64,000 nucleotides of DNA from Pelagibacterium sediminicola (GTDB taxonomy: Bacteria; Pseudomonadota; Alphaproteobacteria; Rhizobiales; Devosiaceae), in the NCBI RefSeq assembly GCF_003390885.1, contig NZ_QMEL01000001.1, positions 62,001-126,000 on the forward strand, in the 5' to 3' direction. This document shows, one piece after another, positions 8,065 through 21,000 of the stretch (position 1 is its first letter; each line of letters opens with the position of its first letter). The notes beneath the pieces were generated by a model. That model made no database searches and was not told the origin of the DNA. It worked only from the letters and a program-made list of their open reading frames with translations. The position numbers were made by a program, and so were the translations under genes.

Positions 8065-10365
8065 TTAGCCCGCCTGCTGGCGCCAGTCGGTAGGGCCGCC
8101 CGCTGCCTCGAGCACTTCGTCGGCCTGGGATTCCTCGGCGGCGGTCATTTTCGAGCCGTCGAGGTCGAAGATATCGACGATGGTATCGAGGGCGCGGGCC
8201 TGTTCCTCGGTCTGCTCGATCGCCGCGTTGGTCTCTTCGACGAGCGCGGCGTTGTGCTGGGTCATCTCGTCGAGCTGGCGCACGGCGGCGGAAACCTCGC
8301 CGATCGCGGCGGCCTGTTCGCGGCTTGCGCCGGAAATGGCGTGCATCACCTGCGCGTTTTCCCGTACCGCGGAAAGGATGGCGCGCAGCTTTTCGCTCGC
8401 CTCGGACACCAGCCGCGTGCCGCCGGCAACTTCGGCGCCCGATTCCTCGATCAGCACCTTGACCTCCGAGGAGGCTTCGGCCGCCGACTGGGCAAGGCGG
8501 CGCACCTCGATGGCGACCACCGCGAACCCCTTGCCCGCCTCCCCGGCCCGCGCCGCTTCCACCGAAGCGTTGAGCGCCAGAAGATTGGTCTGGAACGCGA
8601 TGTCGTCGATCAGCTTGATGATGTTGGAGATCTTTTCCGACGAGGTGGAGATGCGCTCCATGGCGCTGTTGGCGGCGTCCATCACCTGGCCGCCGGCGCT
8701 GGCCATGGTGGACGCCTGCTCGGCCTTGCCCGCGACCTCTTGGGCCTTGGCGGCGTTTTCGTTGACCGTTGCGGCAAGCTGTTCCATGGCGGCGGCGGTT
8801 TCCTCGACGGTCGCGGCCTGTCGCGTGGTGCGTTCGGAGAGATCGTTGGCGCCCGCAAGGATTTCGCCCGTCGCCAACCGGAGCGCGCCCGCGGTGTCCT
8901 GGAGCCGGCCCACGACCTCGGAAAACCGCTCGGCAACCGCGTTGGTGTCGGATTTGAGCTGGTCGAACGCGCCCTGATACTGGCCGGTGACCCGCACCGA
9001 AAGGTTGTCATTGGCAAGCGCGGAGAGCACCGTGCCCGTTTCGGTCAGCCCCCGGTCGACGGTTTCGATCAGCGCGTTGACCGAACGGGCCATCTCGTCG
9101 AGTTCGGGGCGCTCGAAGCTCTTTTCGATGCGCACCGAGAAATCGCCCGAAAGGGAAGCGGCGACCACCTGGCGGATTTCCTCCTGAAGATCGAGCCGGA
9201 TGGCGTTTTCGGCCTGTTCGCGCTCTTGGGCGGCTTCCTTTTCGGCGTCCATCGCGCGCATGGCCTTGCCGTTGTCGCGGAAAACGGCCAGCGCCGCGAC
9301 CATCTGGCCGACCTCGTGGCGCTGCTTTTCATCGAGCGAGAGATCCAGATCGCCATCGGCCAGCGCGCGCATGTCGGCTGCAACCTTGCGGATGCTGCCC
9401 GAAAGCCGCGAGCCGATGACCAGCGCCAGCCCGGTTCCGAGCACCAGCGCAAAGGCGCCCGCCACCATGACGACGATACCGGTGATGCCCGCCTGCTCGT
9501 TGGCAAGAACGCCAAGCCGCTCCTGTTCGCCGGTCACCGAGGCGAGCATGGCATCGTACCCGGCCTGCATCTGGGGGCCCAGCACATCGAGTTCGCCATC
9601 CAGGATCGCATTCCGCTCGTCGATCAGGGTGCGCATTTCGGTCATCATCGCCGCGTAGCTCTCGAAATCGGCAAGGATGGCGGCGATGGTCTGTTTCTGG
9701 CCCTGGCTGAACACCGCGCTTTCGAGCCGCGTGAACGCCTCGTTGGCCGCCTGGCCGTGGGCAAAGGCGGAATCGAACTCGGTGGCGCTGTTGGAGAGCA
9801 GGAAGCGCTCGACATCGAGCTGGGTGAGCAAAAGGGACTGGACCGCTTCGGCGGCAACGCCGGTGGCGTGGAAATTGGCGCTCGCGCTCGCCGCCTGCAC
9901 GGCGGCGCCCGCATTGGCGCGCAGGGCCTCCCCCGTCGCCCCGATATCGGCCACCAGCCGGTCGGCCTGCGATTGCAGCGCCGTCATGCGCGTGAAGGCA
10001 TCGGCATAGGCCTCTGCGTCCCGCGCGAGTTCGTCAAGAATCGCCTGCTTTTCGGCATCGTTTGCAAACATGTCCACGATCGCGGCCTTGTCGCCGACCA
10101 GCGAGGCGATTTCGCCGGCGAGAAGTTCGGCCGTGGCCGGGGAGGGATCGAGGCGGAACTGGAGGCCGGCGAGCCGCGCCGCCGAGAGGTTTTCGACGAG
10201 CGCGGAGATGGTCAGCGTCTGGCCGGTCCCTTCCCGGTAATCGTCAAAGGTCGTTGCGACCCGATTGAGCCCGATGACCGCGGCAATGCCGGTCGCGGCC
10301 AGCAGCACGATCAGGACCGCAAAAGAGGAATAGATCTTCTGGGCTATCGAAAGACGGGCGAACAT
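8065..10365 (-). CDS. Methyl-accepting chemotaxis protein
   Basis: 766-residue transmembrane chemoreceptor. TM1 is about residues 10-32 and TM2 about 290-312 ([20 protein letters not shown]). The periplasmic part between them is helical and resembles a long four-helix-bundle sensor of unknown ligand. A HAMP domain follows ([19 protein letters not shown]), with at least two more HAMP-like units before the signalling domain. The cytoplasmic tip reads [20 protein letters not shown], the CheA/CheW-contacting hairpin. No C-terminal CheR-binding pentapeptide is visible (it ends TDWRQQAG). ATG at 10365 with AAGGA seven bases upstream. It splits the usual infC-rpmI neighbourhood. Confidence 0.93.
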   Translation of the reverse strand: MFARLSIAQKIYSSFAVLIVLLAATGIAAVIGLNRVATTFDDYREGTGQTLTISALVENLSAARLAGLQFRLDPSPATAELLAGEIASLVGDKAAIVDMFANDAEKQAILDELARDAEAYADAFTRMTALQSQADRLVADIGATGEALRANAGAAVQAASASANFHATGVAAEAVQSLLLTQLDVERFLLSNSATEFDSAFAHGQAANEAFTRLESAVFSQGQKQTIAAILADFESYAAMMTEMRTLIDERNAILDGELDVLGPQMQAGYDAMLASVTGEQERLGVLANEQAGITGIVVMVAGAFALVLGTGLALVIGSRLSGSIRKVAADMRALADGDLDLSLDEKQRHEVGQMVAALAVFRDNGKAMRAMDAEKEAAQEREQAENAIRLDLQEEIRQVVAASLSGDFSVRIEKSFERPELDEMARSVNALIETVDRGLTETGTVLSALANDNLSVRVTGQYQGAFDQLKSDTNAVAERFSEVVGRLQDTAGALRLATGEILAGANDLSERTTRQAATVEETAAAMEQLAATVNENAAKAQEVAGKAEQASTMASAGGQVMDAANSAMERISTSSEKISNIIKLIDDIAFQTNLLALNASVEAARAGEAGKGFAVVAIEVRRLAQSAAEASSEVKVLIEESGAEVAGGTRLVSEASEKLRAILSAVRENAQVMHAISGASREQAAAIGEVSAAVRQLDEMTQHNAALVEETNAAIEQTEEQARALDTIVDIFDLDGSKMTAAEESQADEVLEAAGGPTDWRQQAG

Positions 10366-10469
10366 GGGCCGGTTCCTTGGTCATCAAATCGCGGGCATGA
10401 CGTGAGGACGCTAGGGCCGTTCGGGTTAAGGAAGGCTCAAGGGCGGCACGGTTCGCCGCTCCGGAAGGC

Positions 10470-10495
10470 AAAAAAGGTGGCGCACCGGCCACCTT
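10470..10495 (-). terminator. Intrinsic terminator after infC
   Basis: On the minus strand AAGGTGGC (10495-10488) pairs with GCCACCTT (10481-10474) around a 6-nt loop, followed by six U. It lies 27 bases past the infC stop. Confidence 0.85.
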
Positions 10496-10522
10496 CCTGA
10501 CGTATCGGGACTGCGACAGCCC

Positions 10523-11059
10523 TCAGCGCGGGGCGAGGACCATCACCATCTGGCGGCCTTCCGACCGGGGCGAGGATTCGACCTTGGCGATCTCGTCCAT
10601 CTGGTCCCTGACCTTGTTCAAGAGTTCAAGACCGATTTCCTGGTGCGCCATTTCACGGCCGCGGAAGCGCATGGTGACCTTCACCTTGTCGCCTTCGCCG
10701 ATGAATTTCTGCACCGAGCGCATTTTCACGTCGTAATCGTGGTCATCGATGTTGGGCCGGAGCTTGACTTCCTTGACCTCGATGACCTTCTGCTTTTTGC
10801 GCGCTTCGGCGGCTTTCTTCTGGGCGGCGTATTTGTATTTGCCCAGGTCAAGGATCTTGCACACCGGAGGCACGGAATTGGGTGCGATCTCTACGAGGTC
10901 CATCCCGGCATCCATTGCCATGGCGATGGCCTCGCTGGTGCGTACCACTCCAATATTGGTGCCTTCCGCGTTGATAAGCTGGACTTCGGGAACGTTGATT
11001 TCGTTGTTTGAGCGCGGCCCCTCCTTTTGGGGCTGCACGGGTCTCATCGGGCGACGAAT
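10523..11059 (-). CDS. infC: Translation initiation factor IF-3, likely ATT start
   Basis: 178-residue IF-3, which prevents subunit joining and proofreads start codons on the 30S subunit. Both domains are present: N-terminal [20 protein letters not shown] with [18 protein letters not shown] in the linker, and C-terminal [20 protein letters not shown] to [11 protein letters not shown]. The first ATG (11047) has no spaced ribosome binding site, but an in-frame ATT at 11059 lies 9 bases after AAGGA (11073-11069) and gives an N-terminus [22 protein letters not shown]-3 genes typically use ATT because IF-3 represses its own translation from non-canonical starts. A terminator follows. Confidence 0.93.
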   Translation of the reverse strand: MRRPMRPVQPQKEGPRSNNEINVPEVQLINAEGTNIGVVRTSEAIAMAMDAGMDLVEIAPNSVPPVCKILDLGKYKYAAQKKAAEARKKQKVIEVKEVKLRPNIDDHDYDVKMRSVQKFIGEGDKVKVTMRFRGREMAHQEIGLELLNKVRDQMDEIAKVESSPRSEGRQMVMVLAPR

Positions 11060-11073
11060 GGGTTCATTTCCTT
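11057..11073 (-). promoter_or_regulatory. infC ribosome binding site and ATT start codon
   Basis: AAGGA at 11073-11069, 9-nt spacer, ATT at 11059-11057, in frame with infC. An ATG within the spacer region opens a 7-codon frame (MNPFVAR) whose TGA overlaps the internal infC ATG at 11047; its spacing from AAGGA is too short for good initiation. The ATT is the likely autoregulatory start. Confidence 0.75.
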
Positions 11074-11212
11074 AAATAATTGACGATTGGGTTCGGCTCT
11101 GGCCGAGCGCGCCTTAAAATCTTGGCAAACGGGGGTAAAGTCAACAGGCAAACAGGAGCGATTCTTTAGCTTTCGCCCCAATGGGCACCGCCCGGCATCA
11201 AGGGATATGGGA

Positions 11213-11977
11213 ATGACGAGCACAGTTGAAAAGATCACCGTGGGAACGGGGGACAATATCCGCGATATCGCCGTGCTACGACGGGGAGGCAAGACGCCGG
11301 GGCTTTTCTGGCTCGGCGGCTTCCGCTCCGATATGGAAGGCTCCAAGGCAGAGGCCCTTGACCGGCTTGGCGCCGGAGCGGGACTTGCCGTGACGCGGTT
11401 CGATTATTCGGGCCACGGGCGCTCGGGCGGGGCGTTTCTCGATGGCACCATTTCGCGCTGGCTGGCCGAGGCGCTGGCGGTCTTTGCGACGACCCAAGGT
11501 CCCCAGATCGTCATCGGCTCCTCGATGGGGGGCTGGCTGGCGCTGCTGCTCAACAAGGCGCTGCGGGCGCAAGGGGACGAGCGGGTGAAGGCGATAGTGC
11601 TGATCGCGCCAGCCGCCGACATGACGCGCGACCTGATGCGCGACACCTTCACCGATGCCGAACTTGCCGACCTTTGGGAAAAGGGGCGGGTCGAGCAGCC
11701 TTCGGACTATTCGGACGAGCCTTACGTGCTGACGCGGGACCTGATCGAGGATGGCGAGAACCACCTCTTGTTCTCCGCGCCCATCCGCACCCATTGCCCG
11801 GTCGCGATATTGCAGGGCGGAAAGGACACCGACGTGCCGCCCGCCCATGCGCTCAAGCTGGTGAGCCACCTCGTTTCCGATCCGGTGACGTTTACGCTCA
11901 TCCCCGACGGTGACCACCGGCTGAGCCGGGAGGCCGATCTTGAAACGCTCAGGCAAACGGTATTGCGGCTGGTTTGA
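11213..11977 (+). CDS. Alpha/beta hydrolase (ABHD10-like)
   Basis: 254-residue alpha/beta hydrolase. The nucleophile elbow is VIGSSMGGWLALL, FDYSGHGRSGG lies in the usual preceding loop, an acid is present in ILQGGKDTDVPPAHAL and the histidine in LIPDGDHRLSREADL, so the Ser-Asp-His triad looks complete. The best resemblance is to alphaproteobacterial carboxylesterases related to ABHD10 thioesterase; substrate unknown. Start taken at 11213, 8 bases after AAGGG; the ATG at 11207 is too close to it. Divergent from infC. A strong terminator follows at 11991. Confidence 0.85.
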   Translation: MTSTVEKITVGTGDNIRDIAVLRRGGKTPGLFWLGGFRSDMEGSKAEALDRLGAGAGLAVTRFDYSGHGRSGGAFLDGTISRWLAEALAVFATTQGPQIVIGSSMGGWLALLLNKALRAQGDERVKAIVLIAPAADMTRDLMRDTFTDAELADLWEKGRVEQPSDYSDEPYVLTRDLIEDGENHLLFSAPIRTHCPVAILQGGKDTDVPPAHALKLVSHLVSDPVTFTLIPDGDHRLSREADLETLRQTVLRLV

Positions 11978-11990
11978 GGATTACGTGGGA

Positions 11991-12018
11991 AAAAGGGCGC
12001 CTCGGGGGCGCCCTTTTT
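11991..12018 (+). terminator. Intrinsic terminator after the hydrolase gene
   Basis: AAAAGGGCGCC (11991-12001) pairs with GGCGCCCTTTT (12007-12017), 5-nt loop, T-run on the + strand and A-run on the other side. It could work in both directions but lies beyond the MITE-like element from the infB end. Confidence 0.9.
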
Positions 12019-12026
12019 GGTTTCCT

Positions 12027-12199
12027 TGGAACATTTCAGCCCTTGATGGAAGCGATCGCCTTGCCTCGGTCGCTTTCCCGGCGAAAGCCGGGACCCACGC
12101 AGACCCTCGACCATGGAGAGCGTTGCAGCATGGACCCCGGCTCAAGGCCGGGGTAGCGAAGGGCGTGGCGCCGATCCAGGCAAGACCTGAAATGCCCCA
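12027..12199. repeat. MITE-like element, copy F (subfamily 2)
   Basis: 173 bp with imperfect terminal inverted repeats (left TGGAACATTTCAG; right, reverse-complemented, TGGGGCATTTCAGG). The inside has CCCGGCGAAAGCCGGG and ACCCCGGCTCAAGGCCGGGG-type hairpins and the stretch TTGCAGCATGGACCCCGGCT, shared with copy E at 45887-46050. It ends two bases from the infB TAG stop. Confidence 0.75.
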
Positions 12200-12201
12200 C
12201 A

Positions 12202-14837
<2,636 letters not shown>

Positions 14838-14841
<4 letters not shown>

Positions 14842-15458
14842 ATGGTGCCGTCTTCTTCTCTGTCTGTGGCGATAAAGCGCGCGAGCCGTCTTGCCCGCTC
14901 AACCACCGAATTTGCAGCCGCGCCGGGAGCAAGCGCAGCGTGTATCACATTTTCGAGCCCCAATGCCAAACCCAATTGGTCCGAGCCGAGCGATTCGATG
15001 TGCTCGGGAGCCTCGTGCGTCTCATAGGCGCGCCGCACCGACTGAAGCATCTTGCGGCGGCTGTCAGGCGCGGCGTCGCTGGCGGTAATCAGCGCCGCTG
15101 CACCCCTTCTTTCGACCAGCGCCGCAACCTTGGCGGCACCGGTCACGAGCGCCCCAGCCTTGCGCGCCAGTCCAAGCGCCCCTGTGAGGCGCTGTTCTAA
15201 CCGCGTCCGGGTCACAAGCGCAAGCTCGGCGGGAACCGCAACCTGCGTCTTGAGGCTTCTGGAGAACACTTTTCTCTTTACCGCCTCCTCAACGGAAGCG
15301 AAAGAGAGCGTTATCCAGACCCCCCGGCCCGGCGCCTTGCCATCGACATCGGGCACGATGCCGCCCTCGGGCGACTCGGCGAACCGGATCAGTTCGGCCA
15401 CCGGCCTTTCGGTCCGGGTGAGCGCGCATTGGCGCATCATGTCCTTGCCGCGCGCCAC
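14838..15458 (-). CDS. RNA-binding protein, YlxR (DUF448) fused to L7Ae-like domain
   Basis: 206 residues with two domains. The N-terminal YlxR/DUF448 domain is residues 8-85 ([28 protein letters not shown]). The C-terminal L7Ae/YlxQ-like domain is about residues 90-190 ([34 protein letters not shown]). In Firmicutes these are separate genes (ylxR, ylxQ) at the same place between nusA and infB; the fusion is common in alphaproteobacteria. Probably RNA-binding and linked to translation or RNase P, but the function is not settled. Starts 15 bases after nusA and overlaps infB by 4 bases. Confidence 0.9.
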
Positions 15459-15473
15459 CTTCCCGCACAGCTC

Positions 15474-17102
15474 CTATTCGGCGGCCCCGCCTTCGGCAAA
15501 GACCTGTTGTTCCTCGTCCTCGACCTCAAGCCCGGCCTCGGCCTGCGGCAAGTCGTCCTCGGTGATCCAGCCCATCTTGAGACGGGCGGCCATGATCATG
15601 TCCTCGGCTTCCTGGCGCGACAGCGGGAAGGCGCTCAGTGCGCCGTCGAAGCGCTTGGTCTCGCCATCCTTGCGCTCGGACCAGCCGATCAGATCGTCGG
15701 CAACGCAGCCGGCGAAATCCTCGACCGTCCTGATGTCGTCCTTGCCGAGCGCGACGAGCATAGCGGCGTTGAGCCCGCCAATGTCGTAAAGCGCGTCCTC
15801 GACACCCATCGCCTTGCGCTCCTCGTCCTGCTCGCGCTCGCGCGCATCGAGATATTCGGTGGCGCGGTTCTGGATTTCGGTCGCCGTCTCCTCGTCGAAC
15901 CCGGCGATGGAGGCGATTTCGGCGAGTTCGACATAGGCCAGTTCCTCGATCGAGGAAAAGCCTTCCGAGGCCAGAAGCTGGGCGACCATCTCGTCGACGT
16001 CGAGCGCTTCCATGAAGAGCGTGGACCGCTCGGTGAATTCCTTCTGGCGCCGCTCGCTCTCTTCCTGCTCGGTGAGGATGTCGATGTCCCAGCCGATGAG
16101 CTGGGAAGCCAGACGCACGTTCTGGCCCCGACGTCCGATGGCCAACGAAAGCTGCTCGTCGGGCACCACCACCTCAATGCGCTCGGCCTGCTCGTCGAGC
16201 ACCACCTTGGCAACGTCGGCCGGCTGGAGCGCGGAGACGACCAGATCTGCTATATTGTTCGTCCAGGGGATAATATCAATCTTTTCGCCCTGCAATTCGC
16301 CCACGACCGCCTGAACGCGGCTGCCGCGCATGCCCACGCACGCGCCCACCGGATCGATCGAGCTGTCCGACGAGGTGACGGCGATCTTGGCACGGCTGCC
16401 CGGATCGCGGGCGATAGAGCGGATGGTGATGATGCCGTCGTAGATCTCGGGCACTTCCTGCTGGAAAAGCTTGGCCATGAACTGGGGGTGGGTGCGCGAA
16501 AGGAAGATCTGCGGCCCGCGCTGCTCGCGCCTGACGTCATAGATATAGGCGCGCACGCGGTCGCCATAGCGGAACTGCTCGCGCGGGATCAATTCGTCGC
16601 GGCGGATAATGGCTTCGCCGCGCCCCAGATCGACGATGACGTTGCCGTATTCGACGCGCTTGACCGACCCGTTGACGATCTCCCCGATGCGGTCGGCATA
16701 TTCGTCATACATGCGCTCGCGCTCGGCGTCGCGCACCTTCTGGACGATGACCTGCTTGGCCGACTGGGCGGCGATGCGGCCGAACTCGATGGGCGGGAGC
16801 GGCTCGGTCACGTAGTCGCCGAGCTTGGCGGCATCGTTCTTGGCCCTGGCATCCTCGAGCGCGATCTGGCGGCCATATTCCTCGACCTCCTCGACCACTT
16901 CGAGCAGGCGCCACAGGCGCAATTCGCCGGACTTGGGATTGATCTCGGCCTTCACCTCGGTTTCCGCGCCGTAGCGGGCCTTGGCGGCGCGCTGGATGGC
17001 TTCTTCCATCGCCTCGATGACGATCATGCGGTCGATGGACTTTTCGCGGGCCACCGCATCGGCGATCTGCAAAAGTTCGAGCCTGTTGGCTGAAACGGCC
17101 AT
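15474..17102 (-). CDS. nusA: Transcription termination/antitermination factor NusA
   Basis: 542-residue NusA, the RNA polymerase pausing and termination factor. In order: the N-terminal polymerase-binding domain ([19 protein letters not shown]), S1 domain ([20 protein letters not shown]), KH1/KH2 ([20 protein letters not shown] and [20 protein letters not shown]), and two C-terminal acidic repeat domains separated by a helical linker. Length is normal for the class. Second gene of the operon: rimP ends 20 bases upstream and the YlxR-L7Ae gene starts 15 bases downstream. In E. coli NusA feeds back on its own operon leader; the hairpin before rimP could play a similar part here. Confidence 0.97.
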   Translation of the reverse strand: MAVSANRLELLQIADAVAREKSIDRMIVIEAMEEAIQRAAKARYGAETEVKAEINPKSGELRLWRLLEVVEEVEEYGRQIALEDARAKNDAAKLGDYVTEPLPPIEFGRIAAQSAKQVIVQKVRDAERERMYDEYADRIGEIVNGSVKRVEYGNVIVDLGRGEAIIRRDELIPREQFRYGDRVRAYIYDVRREQRGPQIFLSRTHPQFMAKLFQQEVPEIYDGIITIRSIARDPGSRAKIAVTSSDSSIDPVGACVGMRGSRVQAVVGELQGEKIDIIPWTNNIADLVVSALQPADVAKVVLDEQAERIEVVVPDEQLSLAIGRRGQNVRLASQLIGWDIDILTEQEESERRQKEFTERSTLFMEALDVDEMVAQLLASEGFSSIEELAYVELAEIASIAGFDEETATEIQNRATEYLDAREREQDEERKAMGVEDALYDIGGLNAAMLVALGKDDIRTVEDFAGCVADDLIGWSERKDGETKRFDGALSAFPLSRQEAEDMIMAARLKMGWITEDDLPQAEAGLEVEDEEQQVFAEGGAAE

Positions 17103-17122
17103 GGATAACTCCTAAGTCCTTG

Positions 17123-17752
17123 TTATCGCGTTGTCCCGGCGTTTTCCCCGTCCGGTCCGTCTTCGTAAATGGTTTCGATATCCCCGTCCTCGCCATCGAA
17201 GGCGGGGTCGTTTTCCTGCATGGCGCGCGCCGCGTCCAGCAGCTTGTCGGTCAGGATCAGCTTGGCATCGGCGAGCGCGGAAAGCGGCAGGCGGTGGACC
17301 GGGTCCTCGTCCTTGGGCACGTCCGGCAGGCGGATCGAAAAACTCTCGTCGTCGGCCCCCACGATCTCGCCGCGGAACCGCTTGCGGCCTTCTATCATGT
17401 CGGCCAGTTCGACCTTGGCCTCGTGACCGGCAAAGGCGAGAAAATCGCGCGCCCGGACCAGCGGGCGGTCAACGCCCGGCGAGGAAATCTCGAGGTGATA
17501 TTCGCGGTCGATGGGGTCTTCGAGATCGAGAACGGGCGAAAGGTCGGCGTTGAGCGCCTCGCAGTCCTCGATGGTGAAGCGCCCGCTGGCGTCTTCGCAC
17601 ATGATCTGCAGCGTGCAGCCGTTTTCCTGGGTCACCCGCACGCGTACGAGATCATAGCCCAACGATTGAGCGATCGGCTCGACGAGCCCTGCGATGCGGG
17701 CTTCGAGCGGGGTCTCGCGGATATAGCGCTTGTGGTTGGTTATTTCGGCCAT
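17123..17752 (-). CDS. rimP: Ribosome maturation factor RimP
   Basis: 209-residue RimP, a 30S maturation factor that helps 16S rRNA bind uS12. The N-terminal domain contains RIAGLVEPIAQSLGYDLVRV, CTLQIMCEDASGRFTIEDCE and the signature YHLEISSPGVDRPLVRARDF; the C-terminal SH3-like domain follows (FRGEIVGADDESFSIRLPD). An acidic tail (about 45 residues, DGEDGDIETIYEDGPDGE) extends beyond the core. ATG at 17752 was chosen at MAEITNHKR; the open frame continues far upstream only through a repeat. First gene of the operon, with promoter and terminator-like leader just upstream. Confidence 0.95.
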   Translation of the reverse strand: MAEITNHKRYIRETPLEARIAGLVEPIAQSLGYDLVRVRVTQENGCTLQIMCEDASGRFTIEDCEALNADLSPVLDLEDPIDREYHLEISSPGVDRPLVRARDFLAFAGHEAKVELADMIEGRKRFRGEIVGADDESFSIRLPDVPKDEDPVHRLPLSALADAKLILTDKLLDAARAMQENDPAFDGEDGDIETIYEDGPDGENAGTTR

Positions 17753-17773
17753 CGGGTTCCGGTGTCCAGGTAA

Positions 17774-17806
17774 CAAAAAAGAGCGGGGCCGGTTGGCACC
17801 CACTCT
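17774..17806 (-). terminator. Terminator-like hairpin in the rimP leader (probable attenuator)
   Basis: On the minus strand AGAGTGGG (17806-17799) pairs with CCCGCTCT (17787-17780) with one T-G wobble, followed by six U. It ends only 22 bases before the rimP ATG and about 20 bases past the predicted transcription start, so operon transcripts must read through it. Confidence 0.7.
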
Positions 17807-17833
17807 CTCATTGGTTCTGAGATTGTTGGCGGT

Positions 17834-17862
17834 GATATAGCGCGGGGCGGGGGGAATTGCAA
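17834..17862 (-). promoter_or_regulatory. Predicted housekeeping promoter of the rimP-nusA-infB operon
   Basis: Minus strand: TTGCAA (17862-17857), 17-nt spacer, TATATC (17839-17834). Spacing is ideal for a sigma-70-type promoter. The predicted start near 17827 gives a leader of about 75 nt containing the hairpin at 17774-17806. Confidence 0.6.
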
Positions 17863-17904
17863 GATCGGGTAATCCATCACCCTTTGCGTGTTTTGCATGG
17901 ATCG

Positions 17905-18090
17905 CTGGCCCCCTCACCCCCAACCCCTCTCCCACGGAGGGGAGAGGGGGGCGAAAGTGGTAGCCCCACGGTTTCCCTTCTCCCCTTGTGGGATTGAGGA
18001 ATGTCCCGAAGGGCAAATCGCTCCAGTGGAGCGATTTGAATGACGAAAGTGGGCTTTCGCGAAGCGAAAGGTCGGATGTGGGGGCCAGCG
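17905..18090. repeat. Hairpin-rich dispersed repeat (copy 4, divergent)
   Basis: Contains CCCCTCTCCCACGGAGGGGA and TTCTCCCCTTGTGGG segments like the other copies, then three strong hairpins: GGGCATT-type arms near 18002-18013, CAAATCGCTCC (18014-18024) with GGAGCGATTTG (18028-18038), and CTTTCGC/GCGAAAG (18054-18070). The middle hairpin keeps a TCCAGTGGA core also found at 21602-21626 on a different stem. It sits directly after the dnaE2 stop. Confidence 0.75.
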
Positions 18091-18095
18091 GTCCC

Positions 18096-21000
18096 TCAAT
18101 GGAAGTCCCGCGATTTCGGCACCACGCGCACATTCCTCGGGTGCCCGCGATTGCGCGAGATCAGGGGATGCCTGACGTGGTCGGCGCGGGAGAGTTCAGG
18201 GGTTATCGCCGCGCCGATGGTCAGGGAATCGAGCAGGTCCGAGCGGTCGTAAACCGCCGACATGATGACGTGGATCACCCCTTCGGCGCTTTTCTGCACC
18301 TCGCCTTCGATGATGGCCAGCCGGGCGGCCATGAAGGGGCGGCGGTAGTTGCGCTCGAAGACGCGTGCCCACATCAGCCCGTTGGCGATGCCCGTTTCGT
18401 CCTCGATGGTCATGAAGAGTGCATTGCCCTTGCCGGGGCGCTGGCGGACCAGAACGATCCCGGCAACCCTCACCCGCGCGCCCTCGCGCTGGGCTTCGAG
18501 CCCGGCGCAACTGACGATGCCCTGCCGGTCGCAATATGCGCGCAGGAACGCCATGGGGTGGGATTTGAGCGAAAGGCGGATGGTCTGGTAGTCGGCGATG
18601 ACGTGCTCGGAAAGCACCATTTGCGGCAGGTCCATATCCGGCTCGGCGGCAAGCTCGCGCGCTTGGGCATGGGCAAAAAGCGGCAGGGGATCGTCATCGG
18701 GCAGGCGCCGCACCGCCCATGCGGCGGCGCGGCGGTCCGGCCCCAGCGAGCCGAACGCATCGGCATCGGCTAGAATGGTCAGCGCCCGGCGCGGCAGGCC
18801 GGTGCGCTGCCAGACGTCCTCGATCGAGCCATAGCCATTGCCGCGACGTGCAAGGATGCGCTCGGACCAGTCCTTCTTGAACCCGTCGAGCTGGCGAAAG
18901 CCCAGCCGCAGGGCGCAATGGCGGGTTTTTGTTGTTTCGAGCGTGTTGTCGTGGGTGCTGAAATTGATGTCGGCGGGCCGCGCCTCGACGCCGTTTTCGC
19001 GCGCGTCGCGCACGAGCTGGGCGGGGGCGTAAAAGCCCATGGGCTGCGCGTTGAGAAGCGCGCAGGCAAAGACATCAGGATAGTGATGCTTGATCCATGA
19101 GGAGATGTAGACGAGCTTGGCGAAACTGGCCGCGTGGCTTTCGGGGAAGCCATATTCGCCGAACCCCTTGATCTGGTCGAAACAGCGCTGGGCGAATTCG
19201 CGGGCATAGCCGCGCTTGACCATGCGCTCGACCATCATTTCGTGGAACTGGCCGATGGTGCCGTTGTTGCGGAAGGTCGCCATGGCCTTGCGCAGCCGGT
19301 TGGCCTCGACATCGGTGAATTCGGCGGCGACCATGGCGATCTTCATGGCCTGCTCCTGAAACAGCGGCACCCCCTTGGTGCGTTTGAGCACGTCGCGCAA
19401 TTCCTCCGGGTCGTGGGGCGGGGCGGGCGAGGGTAGGTCCGAGGCTTCCTCACCGGCCCGCCGCCTCAAATAAGGGTGGACCATGTTGCCCTGGATGGGG
19501 CCGGGGCGCACGATGGCGACCTGAATGACGAGATCGTAAAATTCGCGCGGCCTCAAGCGCGGCAGCATGTTGATCTGGGCCCGGCTTTCCACCTGAAAGA
19601 CCCCGATCGATTCGCCCCGGCAGAGCATGTCGTAAACCGCCGGGTCTTCTTGGGGGACGCTCGCCAGATCATAGACCTTGCCATGATGGTGATGGATCAG
19701 CTCGAACGCCTTGCGGATGGCCGTGAGCATGCCCAGCGCCAGCACGTCGACCTTCATCATCCCCAGCCGGTCGATATCGTCCTTGTCCCATTCGATGAAG
19801 GTGCGGTCGGCCATGGCGGCGTTGCCGATGGGCACGTATTCATCGAGCCGCCCTTGCGTCAGGACGAACCCGCCCACGTGCTGGGAGAGGTGACGGGGAA
19901 AGCCCAGAAGGCGTGTCGCGAAAAAAACCGCGCGCCCGATGGCGGGGTTGTCGGGATCGAGCCCGGCCTGCCTTATGTGTTCGCCCGGCAGCTTGCCCCC
20001 GCCGCCCCAGCTTCCCCAGACGGTCGAGGCGATGCGGGCGGTGATGTCCTCGGAAAGCCCCAGGGCCTTGCCCACTTCCCGGATGGCGCTTTTGGGGCGG
20101 TAGGAAATGACCGTGGCGGCGATCCCGGCGCGGTTGCGGCCATAAAGTCCATAGATGTGCTGGATCACCTCCTCGCGCCGCTCGTGCTCGAAATCGACGT
20201 CGATATCGGGCGGTTCCCTGCGTTCCCGCGAAAGGAAGCGGGCAAAGAGCAATTCGTTCTCATTGGGATCGACCGCTGTGATGCCGAGCGCGTAGCAGAC
20301 CGCCGAATTGGCCGCCGAACCCCGGCCCTGGCACAAGATACCCTTGTCCTCGGCGACCCGGACGATGTCGTTGATGGTCAGGAAATAGCAGGCGTAGTCG
20401 AGTTCCTCGATCAGCTTGAGCTCGTCGTGCAGCAGTTTTTTGACCTTGGCGGGCACGCCATCGGGATAGCGCATGGCGGCGCGGCGCCAGGTCAGCTCTT
20501 CGAGCCATTTCTGCGGCGTGAACCCGGGGGGGATAGGTTCTTCAGGGTATTGGTAGCGAAGCTGGGAGAGTGAGAAATCGATGCTTTCAAGAAAGGTCTG
20601 CGTCTCGGCGATGGCCTCGGGAGCGTCGGCATAAAGGCGCGCCATCTCCTCGGGAGATTTGAGGTGCCGTTCGGCATTGGCCTCGAGCAAAAGGCCGGCA
20701 TTGTCGATGATCACGCCCTCGCGGATGCAGGTGAGGATATCCTGCAGGTCGCGCTGTTCGGGGGCGTGATAGAGCACGTCATTGGTGGCGATGAGGGGGA
20801 CGCCGGTGCGGGCGGCAAGGGCCTTGAGCACCATCAGGCGGCGGCGGTCGTCTCCCTTATATGTCATGGGGGCGCCGAGCCAGACGGCGGCGGTACGCGA
20901 AAGTTCGGCCAAGACCGTTTCGAGCCTTGCCGTATCCTTGCCCGGCATGACGATGAGGTTGAGCCCGGCGGCCGAAAAGCGCAGGTCGGAGAATTCGAGC

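Larger units (their letters stand above)
17753..18095. other. Gene-free gap between dnaE2 end and rimP (343 bp)
   Basis: 17753-17865 holds the rimP leader, hairpin and promoter. 17905-18090 holds a hairpin-rich repeat, listed separately. No small gene or tRNA was found; the open frame through it is repeat translation. Confidence 0.65.

Noticed and set aside
4688-8068. 1126-codon open frame on the + strand
   Set aside because: It lies opposite pheT, pheS, rplT and rpmI, has no family-like sequence, and reflects the high-GC bias against stops in the antisense frame.
8035-10500. 821-codon open frame on the + strand
   Set aside because: Antisense shadow of the chemoreceptor gene; sequence is rich in Arg/Gly/His typical of such shadows.
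17753-18133. N-terminal extension of RimP by 127 residues
   Set aside because: The added residues are translation of a dispersed repeat and of the rimP promoter and leader; the family start is at 17752.
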